A DNA stretch of 64,000 nt from Symsagittifera roscoffensis (lineage: Eukaryota; Xenacoelomorpha; Acoela; Convolutidae), in NCBI RefSeq assembly GCF_963678635.1, contig NC_087070.1, positions 21,561,461 through 21,625,460 of the forward strand, written 5' to 3'. This document shows positions 1 to 8,156 of this stretch, in pieces. The translations under genes were made by a program, and so were the position numbers. Every line of letters begins with the position of its first letter. Within the stretch, counting starts at the first letter, position 1. Below the pieces are notes generated by a model that was given only the letters and a program-made list of their open reading frames with translations, made no database searches and had not been told where the DNA came from.

Positions 1-190
1 TCAAAAATACCCCAGATCATTTGACAAATGAAAATAAAGACAAAGAAGACCTCCCGATCACCATAAAAATTGCCCCCAACAATTTTTTACGAAACTCAAC
101 CCACTTGTCAAAAAACTAATAAATAATCCGACCACACTTGAAAATTGCCCCAAACAACAAAAAATATTCGATCACGAAGCCATTTCTTAA

Positions 191-406
191 ATGCTCTTCT
201 ATCAAACAGTCACTAAAATTATCACAAACCTCAAACAATTTTTTACGATACTTGAAACTTTCATAATATTTCTTTTTGATATCCTTGAATCTTTTCTAAT
301 ACTCTTAATCATTTTTTGTAATATTTTTTTAATTTTCTACACTATATTCGAGCTATTTCTCCAACTTTCAAAAACCCTTGATTATATCCACAGGTACGAT
401 TTATAA
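191..406 (+). CDS. Accessory ORF A, small hydrophobic protein (copy 1)
   Basis: This is a 71-codon ORF that starts right after a stop codon and is very rich in Phe, Ile and Leu. Roughly residues 15-60 could form two membrane segments. I do not recognise a family. The region at 31502-31774 in copy 2 lies at nearly the same distance upstream of ORF B, is also open and hydrophobic, and shares the words KIIT and FFTI. Similarity is weak outside those words, so this may be a fast-evolving membrane protein or merely an AT-rich stretch that stays open. It ends 10 bases before the ATG of ORF B. Confidence 0.35.
   Translation: MLFYQTVTKIITNLKQFFTILETFIIFLFDILESFLILLIIFCNIFLIFYTIFELFLQLSKTLDYIHRYDL
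384..393 (+). promoter_or_regulatory. Candidate splice acceptor upstream of ORF B
   Basis: A TATCCACAG|GTAC sequence ends 23 bases before the ATG of ORF B. Copy 2 has CTCCTCAG|GTAC at the same place (AG at 31785-31786). Ty3/gypsy elements and retroviruses usually express envelope from a spliced subgenomic RNA, so a conserved CAG here is a reasonable acceptor for the accessory mRNA. This is inference from position and motif only. Confidence 0.35.
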
Positions 407-416
407 AATTGTCTAA

Positions 417-593
417 ATGATACGAACTATTTTCAGTAGAACTGATATTTTTCTACTATTTGTAATTTTCATAACATTTCTATCATCCCTCATTTTGACT
501 ATATGCAAATGTATAAAGAAAGCAATCATCACATTCGCTCTAGCAAGAATCCTTCTAATTCTTTTCTTAGAAGAATACTTTAATAAACATTAA
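417..593 (+). CDS. Accessory ORF B, conserved 58-aa membrane protein
   Basis: ORF of 58 codons with a hydrophobic segment at about residues 10-30, a short Cys/Lys-rich loop (CKCIKKA), a second hydrophobic segment at about 37-51 and an acidic end (EEYF). It is probably a two-pass membrane protein. The product is too short for an ordinary six-frame cutoff, but it is the best conserved accessory gene. Its counterpart at 31812-31982 is also fully open, with about 38 of 56 residues identical by eye. Across the stretch IKKAIITFALA, codon differences between the copies are synonymous (AAG/AAA, ATC/ATA, ACA/ACC, TTC/TTT, GCT/GCA). It is the first gene after a candidate splice acceptor. I know of no named homologue. 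By analogy it could be a viroporin-like or small matrix-associated protein, but that is not shown. Confidence 0.8.
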   Translation: MIRTIFSRTDIFLLFVIFITFLSSLILTICKCIKKAIITFALARILLILFLEEYFNKH

Positions 594-613
594 CTTTTTC
601 ACTAAAACAATAG

Positions 614-1748
614 ACCAAAAAGCTATCAAAAATTGCTACCCAAAAGTCACCAAGTCAGTCTTCACCGACATCATCCCAAAATAACCCAACAACACCTTCA
701 ACTACCAATAATCCTCAAACATCTACACGAATTTCCTTTCAAGATAACCCATACACTTTTGAAGAACGACACGCTCGTTTATCAGAACCACTAGAACCAG
801 TTCAACGACAAGCACCTCTAAGCGAACCAACATATAACTTATACCCATCACTACCACAAGAATTAAGTAGAATAAGAAATCCTAGTCAAAACCAAAATAC
901 AGTCGAAATAAATAGACAAATTATACATCCTCGACGGAACAGGAATTTTTTAACTCCCCGAGTTCATTTTGATATACCTCAATCCCCATCACAAAACACT
1001 CCAGAAAACCCCATTGGTATATTACCAGAAACCCCTACGCTTCTTTCACAACATAGCACCTCAAGCCTACCATCAGATTACTTAGGTTCAACACCAACAT
1101 CTGAACAAATACGTGAAAATCCCTTTAACCCCCCAAACCAGGCATCACGACTACCATATTGGACAACACATTCATTTACACAAGGTGAATTAAATTTAGT
1201 CAATGATCCAATAGATATTTCTACGGATACAACAACATCCTCATCACTACCAGAAACCTTATCACTACCATCAACACCATCAATAAGCCAGATTTCACCA
1301 CCACCTTTTAACTTAAATTTTCCAAATAATCTCGACGCCAGATATCGAGAACAATCATCAACAAATATCCCTTTAAGACTAGATTGGAATACATTTACAG
1401 CCCCTCCACCATTATTTGGACAACATCTAGAAAGTAATCGCCTCCACAACTGGGCACTTAATAGATTACAATACCGACAAGACATTCACGACGATATCCG
1501 TGATCACAATATCCAAATACTCCAACAAAACAGTTTACAATTAAAATTTGAAATCACAGTTAAATTAAACAACATTACTCAACATCCCTACCCATTAAAC
1601 CCACCAAACATAACAGCTCAATCACTACCACCACCATTTATAACCACTGAAGTAATATATAAATACGATAGATATACCAAAAAAACAATTGGTTACATCA
1701 CATTTTATAACCCATACTCAGGATTATCATACACATGTATATTCTAAA
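614..1748 (+). CDS. Accessory ORF C, Pro/Ser/Thr-rich protein with no AUG
   Basis: The frame is open for 378 codons from just after a TAG (611-613) to a TAA (1746-1748) and contains no methionine codon, so ATG-based ORF callers miss it. Roughly residues 10-235 are rich in Pro, Ser, Thr, Gln and Asn and probably disordered. Roughly residues 240-378 look like a folded domain, with words such as LFGQHL, NRLHNWALNRLQYR, KFEITVKLNN and YKYDRYTKK. Copy 2 carries the same protein at 31989-33131, interrupted by a TAG and frameshifts, with the same C-terminal words. Translation must start by splicing onto an upstream AUG exon, by a non-AUG codon, or by fusion. Its last 14 bases overlap the envelope start. 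The function is unknown. The layout of a disordered N-terminus and compact C-terminus recalls matrix or tegument proteins only in a general way. Confidence 0.7.
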
Positions 1749-4350
1749 ATTATTAATTTTTCTCCAACTCCTTTTTCTAGTAATCACAAATCAAAACATA
1801 AACCCTTCTCCCCGCACAGGACCCCAAGATTTATTAGTAACACATTACGATTGTGAAGAAAACGAACAAAAAACACTACACAAGTATGCAATAAATCAAG
1901 TATCACAGTGCGAAACAGAACCCCAAGCCATAGAAACTACAAATGTCATAGCAACACTCTATTCAAAAGCCCGAGCAACTACAGTTATAGGATATAAATT
2001 CACAGCAACATTTTCTGAAAAGAAAGTACATTGTTCACAAGTCTCAAACGGAAATAAAAACCGACTTGACCATGAATCATTCTACCAGAGTAATATAGAA
2101 CGACTTTTACATCTCAATCCCGAAGATTGTAAAAACGAGTTACTCCGACTAAACATCACAAAAAATAAAAACACAGATAGAAATTTAGTATATTTCCAAG
2201 TTTTTTAAGATTCTGTACATCAAGCAGAACTTGAAAGATATCAAGGACATATAAAATTAGATGAAAAATACCCATACAACGGCGCACACGGACGATTAAC
2301 CTATGACATGCACGATAAACACTGGATACCACACATTGGTATAAATGACCCATCAAACTGCAAAGCAGACACAAAAAATAAAGGATACCAAGAAATAATG
2401 TTTTTCGATTGGAAAATACAACTCGAAAAAATACAACTCACACGAGATTTATCAGACAACACAATGATTTATCAAGGAATTAGATTACCTTGTAAAAACG
2501 ACCAAGGTTATTGCGACCCTACAACCAGAACACAAGCAACAATTGTTTGGTTCCCCGAAGACACATGTACAACATTTCAAGTAGCAAAAATACACGCTCG
2601 TATGATAAAATTTCACGAAAAATTTTTTATACAATCAATACCATATGAACAAGTAAATCCATTACGAAAAATAAGTTCTAATTTTCGAAACATTCATAAT
2701 ATAGAAAATAAATTAACACGTTTTCAAATATATCAAGAAACAGAACTTGCATGTAAATACAGAAACCCACTTCACAAAACACAATACTCTGAAATATTAG
2801 TTGAATACGAAAATGGATTCGACATGACCACTGGAAAAATAAAAGTCGACCCATACGCCATAAGTCATCCTCTAAACGAAGGAACATCATATATACCAGT
2901 TAATTTTCAAAAGAATACAGGTCAACCTGGTGGACATTTAAAACCCCAAAACGATCAAAGCACACGTTTACAAGAACTATCACTAATGAATAATACATAT
3001 TTTGGTAATATCCACTATGATATTCACTTAGATATGAAACTAGACTACACGATTAGCCGAATTTTTCAAGAAATGTCACTCTCCGAATTAGAAACATTAC
3101 ACCAACTATGCGAATTAGAAAGAACACAAATATTACAATCACTTGCACTAGCAGTATTAAAAATACCCTACGCAGGATATTTACTATCAGGAAATAGATC
3201 AAATTTTTTAGACTATGAAGGAAACATCTTATGGTTTTATACTTGTACTAAAAAAGTATCACCACTATACGTTTTTGAAGATAAACGATGTTATAAAAGA
3301 ATCCCTATCTTTTATAAGAATAAAGTACATTTCGTTGACACACTTTCACGAAGAACCTATTTCTGGGATACCGCAGTTCCATGTGGATCAGAAAATAGCC
3401 ACAACGTAGTACAACTAAACCCTGATGAAGATAAATATTACCTTCTCACCCCATATCCCACATTAATGCAATCACTCAAAAAATTTTCACCAGAAAGCAT
3501 TCGCGCTATCGCTCGAAATCCAAATATAGGCTTACAATCAATAGGAATATACTCAAAATCAGATATTCAACATCACATTAGAACACAACAATTCCAGGAA
3601 TTATTAACACAAATGGACACAAAACAAAGACAATCAATTGACCAAAACTTACGCAAACTTGCCGAAACCGCAGGATTTGCAGACATCTATACGCAAGACT
3701 ATAGCGGATATTTTAAAGACATTAAAGATTATATATATCTAAACGGTGAAAAATACCGTCCCCAAGATATATCACCTATCAATATTTTTAGCTTTGTTAC
3801 ACTCAAGAATGAAATTCTTGATTTTCTAGGATGGCCCTACTACATCTTAGAAAAACTAACTATTTTATACGCAATGTTTAACTTTATTGGATTTCTTTTT
3901 TCACTCTTAAACGGAATCTATAACACATGTGCTATACACACACAAGTCAATAGACAAGCAAGTGTAGCACGCATACTATTTGCAGGATTTTTTGGAATAT
4001 TTTCTACATCTATAAACAAAATTCTTTTAGACGCAAAAATAAAAGAATATAACACAAAAATAGCAACAAGACAGAACACATACGACGAAGAACATAACAA
4101 TGCAGACACAACACCAACAGCACCACAGTTACCACCCCTACCACATAACCATCCATTATCCCTAGTCCCACGTAATTTTCGAAATTTAGCCATAACACAT
4201 AATAATTTTAGACCAACCATATCACAAAGTCCCATCCAACATATAATGCCACACCACTCACAAGATGAAAATACTTATGAACAAATTATAGAACAACCCC
4301 ATACCACCGCTTTTCAGTCTCAAAATAATAATTTTTTTAGCCCACGATGA
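1735..4350 (+). CDS. env: Envelope glycoprotein, chuvirus-like, with one in-frame stop (copy 1)
   Basis: The frame runs 872 codons from ATG 1735 to TGA 4350 and is broken only by TAA at 2206-2208 (codon 158). A hydrophobic signal peptide occupies about residues 1-18 and a Cys-rich ectodomain follows. About residues 483-530 hold LSGNRSNF, a WFYTC element and a CYKRIPI element followed by FVDTLSRR. A membrane anchor lies at about 705-730, with a second hydrophobic stretch near 752-770, and the last 100 residues form a Pro/His/Asn-rich cytoplasmic tail. The order of these elements fits the glycoproteins of chuviruses and related retroelement envelopes as I recall them, but I could not run a search. 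I see no obvious furin site followed by a fusion peptide, which argues against a baculovirus F-type errantivirus envelope. At the site of the stop, copy 2 has TCC followed by AGA and a one-base length difference, so the TAA looks like a copy-specific lesion. Readthrough is not excluded. Confidence 0.75.
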
Positions 4351-6155
4351 GCCGACAACTTGGATCCCTACACCGATCAAATTCCCACCCAACCAACCTC
4401 ACCACTCCAATCCCAATAATACCACTTTTTGCTTTTCCGCCACCCGATTTCCCATCCAGTAATGTAACATCCGGCATGAATTCCGATACTAATTCACACA
4501 TCTCAGTTTTATACTCCATCTCACAACTCAATAACCCGAATATTGAAACCCCCGATGAATTTGCCGACTCTGAACCATCTCCATCAAATAATTTTCACAC
4601 CAATCCCTTAAATTTTTCCCAACCCTCTTTTCAACCCATACTACCAAATAACCCTGACCCAAACAATTCTACACCCTCTTATGCTTCCCAAGTCACTCCA
4701 ACCTACTCCTCACTTCACTCAAACCAATCGTCTCATTCTTCAGACACCCCCCGAATCTCCCCAGAACTAGATAATTTCATTACCCTACAACAACAATCCT
4801 ATGACCTTGACACCCCAACCATAAACCAAATCTCATCCACAATAGATTCATCCAACCCTCCTACCCCTACATCCTCCTCAATTTATACTGATTCATTAGC
4901 ACCATCATCCACAACTACTGTATCTTCACTCAACACTAATAGAGCTTACCGCACTTTTAAAAGGAAGTTCTCCAACCATCCTTTCCGAGCGAAACCAGGA
5001 ACAGCCCGTGAATATATCAACCATCCACAACACACTAACACAAAAGAATTTTTAGCTATCACCTTACCCTCATTTCCACAATACACCTTAAACACCCCTC
5101 ATGACACTAACGAAACACGTAACTTTGTAGATGAATACGTTTTAATGCCTACCCTTCCTTGGACCTCATATTATCATTTTACAAATCCCCTTTGCTTACC
5201 TTTATCTAACACTCATATCGATATAGAACGAAATAAGGACATGCTATATCGACTCACTACACCACTAACACCTAGACAATTTACTTACATTGGATACAAA
5301 AAATCACTAAAAACACACACTGCACCCCGAGCTAATGAATATACACTAGAATATTACGATCATAACATCATCAGAACTAACCAAGATCAATTCTTAGACG
5401 ACGATCGCTTCGCTAACCCACAAATCACCGAGAAATTTTTCATTAAAACACCATATGTATTTACACTAAATATCTTCGATCGCAAGTTTGACCACATTAT
5501 CTCAGAAGCACTAACAGACACGCAAGCCTACGAAAGTTTTAAAGAACGCTTCCAAATATTTTCACTAACCTTTCGTTTCCTTGCACCACATGAAAGAGAT
5601 TTGCACTGCTCACACGATATTATGTTGCGTACTAAACAAACACACACATATACTTATTATCGTTTCATCCAAAATCACTTTGACCTACACACTCCCTCCA
5701 GACAACCACACCATCGTTTTCAATTCATCAATTCCAAATACACCTCACCATTCTTTCTTAACTTCACATATTGCATTAAAGATACTAACCTTCATGGTAT
5801 TCTTCGAAATTATGATCCCATAACCCAAATGTATATCTTTTGTCCCATCACCAAGACCTTCAACGCAGAAGAATCCCGACCCTCCCTCATCCCACACGAG
5901 TTTGTACAACCTATAGAAATCCCCATTTTAGAATTCATCCATAACACAAAATTCAACCACAAATTATATAATCTAATCCAAAACACACCTTATGAATTTG
6001 CAGTTGGCACTGAAGAACTAACCACCATTAAGGCACTTCAATTGCTTTGGCCACTGCTTCAAACTAAAAATATCATCCGCATATTAGCCAAACTACTAAC
6101 AACTTCAGATCTCATTCACGACATTTTTCCCCACGGTTTCTTCCCCGACGACTAA
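4347..6155 (+). CDS. Accessory ORF E, 602-aa protein of unknown function
   Basis: An intact 602-codon ORF whose ATG overlaps the envelope TGA as ATGA, an arrangement kept in copy 2 (35759-35762). This suggests coupled termination and reinitiation, or a shared polycistronic mRNA. Residues 1-200 are rich in Ser, Pro, Thr and Asn and probably disordered. A basic patch (FKRKF) near residue 208 leads into a compact domain of about 370 residues. Words shared with copy 2 include LDNFITLQQQ, HTNTKEFL, a VDEY element and LHCSHDIMLRTK. The end is LLWPLLQTKNIIRILAKLL, also traceable in copy 2. I recognise no family. In chuvirus genomes the nucleoprotein gene follows the glycoprotein gene, so capture of a linked viral gene is possible, but this rests on position only. 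The stop codon is followed immediately by a consensus splice donor. Confidence 0.8.
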   Translation: MSRQLGSLHRSNSHPTNLTTPIPIIPLFAFPPPDFPSSNVTSGMNSDTNSHISVLYSISQLNNPNIETPDEFADSEPSPSNNFHTNPLNFSQPSFQPILPNNPDPNNSTPSYASQVTPTYSSLHSNQSSHSSDTPRISPELDNFITLQQQSYDLDTPTINQISSTIDSSNPPTPTSSSIYTDSLAPSSTTTVSSLNTNRAYRTFKRKFSNHPFRAKPGTAREYINHPQHTNTKEFLAITLPSFPQYTLNTPHDTNETRNFVDEYVLMPTLPWTSYYHFTNPLCLPLSNTHIDIERNKDMLYRLTTPLTPRQFTYIGYKKSLKTHTAPRANEYTLEYYDHNIIRTNQDQFLDDDRFANPQITEKFFIKTPYVFTLNIFDRKFDHIISEALTDTQAYESFKERFQIFSLTFRFLAPHERDLHCSHDIMLRTKQTHTYTYYRFIQNHFDLHTPSRQPHHRFQFINSKYTSPFFLNFTYCIKDTNLHGILRNYDPITQMYIFCPITKTFNAEESRPSLIPHEFVQPIEIPILEFIHNTKFNHKLYNLIQNTPYEFAVGTEELTTIKALQLLWPLLQTKNIIRILAKLLTTSDLIHDIFPHGFFPDD

Positions 6156-6166
6156 CAGGTAAGTAT
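6156..6166 (+). promoter_or_regulatory. Consensus 5' splice site directly after ORF E stop
   Basis: TAA (6153-6155) is followed at once by CAG|GTAAGTAT, a perfect U1 match. An acceptor with a pyrimidine run (GTTTTCTTTAG) ends at 6234, giving a possible 76-nt intron in the 3' untranslated region, with a second AG at 6242. In copy 2 the acceptor is kept (TTCTTTTTTAG) but the donor reads CAAATAAAG, so it is lost there. The site could process the 3' end of the element's mRNA or join the accessory block to downstream sequence. Confidence 0.55.
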
Positions 6167-7746
6167 GAATTATACATATTACTAATTAATTCAAACATTA
6201 GAAACTCACCATTCTTTATCCATGTTTTCTTTAGAATTTTAGCCTTCATCCAACGATCATCTGAAAAATTCACAAAAGAAAAATAAAAAATAGCAAACTT
6301 CTTGAAAACTGTTTAAAACCCTATTAAATTTTTGCACCAACAATTAAATAAATATAATAACAATGCAGTAAATTAATTTATAAATTTTTCCCCACCAGCA
6401 GTAAATCTAATAATGATGAAAATTTGTAATTTAATTTCCCCCAACAATTAGCAGTAAAATTAAAATTCTATGTAGTAAATTCATAAGAAGCAAAAGCAGT
6501 ACTAACCTTTTGATATTTTCATTCACTCGCACAAGAATTCTATCCAAACTCGCACAGCTCGCCCACGAAGAATTGTTTAAAATAAAGAATTTCAGTTTCA
6601 AGCTTTCACACTCGATAACTCTAACACAAGATAACACGTTTCAAACTTTTCTTTAACCCGGTTGGAAAGGAATTATATACTAAACAAAACTAACCAATGC
6701 AGCTTACTAAACACCACAACACATAGCATAACAGCATGACTAAGAAAAGGAAACCAACGGTACCCAAACCGGATTAACCCAGTTTAAAACTGGATAAATT
6801 ATTCTTTTGAAGACTATTATAAAGTCTAAGAAAGAAATAATAAAACACAAAAAAGTCGAAAGGCAAACCCATACCACAAACAATTTGATTTTTGAAAAAA
6901 GGACACAACCAACAAAACATAAGAAAAACCACAACAAACCCAACATAAAACGTTGTCACATAACAGGACCTCTCACAAAAACCGCATGCAATCATACTCC
7001 CACTCCTGGCCTAACCCACCAGGAAGGACGTCCTGAGCATGCTCTATAGCCGGCCTAACCCACCGTGCTACATCCACGCTTTGTGACCACACTCCTATTT
7101 TTAATAAGAGCTACTCAAGGGTGAGTAACTCTTCAAAATAACTGAACTAAAACAAAAAGCTTTTGTGAAAACAACTAACTAAAATCATAATTAAAAAATA
7201 TTAAACTAATAAAAGTTTTATAAAATGTAAATTACATTATGCAATACATAGATCAGAATACAACACCAAGGACGAACATCCAAAGACAAAACGACCCTAC
7301 TACACTCGAGAAAGAATGGCCAACTACAATCAATATGCCGCCCACAATCACAACTCAAAGGATTTAGAGTACGACTTGACTTCGCAGAAAAGGACTTCAT
7401 TGAACTAGACCAATGACCACCTCGATGTTCAAGTATACGTACAGATCCGAGTAACCAGGCATCCCCTCCACGCACAATCTCCACGCCATTCCCAGACAAG
7501 GTCAAACACAAAGAATTTCTCACCAATGAAACAGAAAAACCTGACATAGCCAACCATTCTGAAATCAGATTTGAGTTTGTTGCGAAAACCCAGTCGTTGT
7601 CTTGAGAAGACACAATGATTGAATCTGGGACTTCTCTAATAAGAAAACCCAGAAGAAATAAGATGTTCGCCAAATACCAACGTCCATCATCCATCTTTCA
7701 AATTGCAGAAAAACTATTCTAAAAAACTCTGTAAAACCCGGATGGG
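6167..7746 (+). other. Long 3' untranslated region of copy 1
   Basis: No sense-strand gene is visible in these 1.6 kb. Several blocks are shared with the same region of copy 2 (37545-39069), including CTCGCACAGCTCGC, TTTAACCCGGTTGGAA and AAAAAAGTCGAAAGGCAAA. Conserved blocks in a non-coding region suggest cis-acting RNA elements such as export or packaging signals. The bases just before the LTR are CCCGGATGGG, which is not a classical long polypurine tract. A 158-codon antisense ORF at 7218-7694 is not kept in copy 2. Confidence 0.6.
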
Positions 7747-8156
7747 TGGAACCTGATCTAAACTACATTTTATGATTGGATAAATTAGATATTTTACCAA
7801 TGTAAAGTATTTAATATTAACCAATCATGATCCATCTAACTAACAATCCACTTATTTGTAAGTGCTGAAATTACTTGTAATTTCAGCACCAGAGAGATTT
7901 GAATTTAACTTAGAAATTAGTTGAACTCTCCCGAGTACTTCAGCAGCCGCAATAAACCAGTATACCCTAGATCTATTGAGCCTAGCAGAGACTAGTTAAA
8001 CAACCTGAGACTAGATAGTATAAGAGTAAGATTAGGATCGGTATTAGACTAAGAAGTTGCACGAATCTATCCGGCCGAAAATAAGATAGCGTGACGAGCA
8101 GACGGTGTGCCCTATCCGAAATTACTCTATGAGTTATACCCATCGGTCATAACTCA
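7747..8156 (+). repeat. 3' LTR of retroelement copy 1
   Basis: A 410-bp LTR that begins TGGAACC and ends ACTCA (TG...CA). It aligns along its length with both LTRs of copy 2, with an insertion of about 20 bases around 7995-8015. Shared marks include the hairpin at 7862-7889, CCAGTATAC..TAGATCTATTGAG, a TATAAGAGTAAG motif at 8019 that could be a TATA box, and GAAATTACTCTATGAG near the end. Confidence 0.85.
7862..7889 (+). promoter_or_regulatory. Conserved LTR hairpin (copy 1)
   Basis: GTGCTGAAATTAC, a TT loop, then GTAATTTCAGCAC form a perfect 13-bp stem. The copy 2 5' LTR has GTGCTGAAACTAC-TT-GTAGTTTCAGCAT, where the T-A pair in the stem has become C-G. This compensatory change supports a structure in the RNA or single-stranded DNA, perhaps near the polyadenylation or R region. 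Confidence 0.7.

Larger units (their letters stand above)
1..8156 (+). mobile_element. Giant Ty3/gypsy-like retroelement, copy 1 (3' part only)
   Basis: The left edge of the window falls inside this element, so gag, pol and the 5' LTR are missing. Positions 1-8156 align in order with 31390-39460 of the complete copy 2: hydrophobic ORF A, small membrane ORF B, the AUG-less ORF C, envelope, ORF E, a 1.6-kb 3' untranslated region and an LTR. This copy is far better preserved. ORFs B, C and E are open throughout and the envelope has a single stop, whereas the same genes in copy 2 carry many stops and frameshifts. The element ends at 8156 in ...ACTCA, the same terminal bases as both LTRs of copy 2. 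Its target-site duplication cannot be tested because the 5' end is outside the window. Confidence 0.85.

Noticed and set aside
3918-4235. 105-codon antisense ORF within the envelope (and similar antisense ORFs at 1078-1485 and 2678-2890)
   Set aside because: They are shadows of the well-supported sense genes and are not kept in copy 2.
7218-7694. 158-codon antisense ORF in the 3' untranslated region of copy 1
   Set aside because: The aligned region of copy 2 (around 38550-38720) reads a different frame there, so the protein is not conserved.
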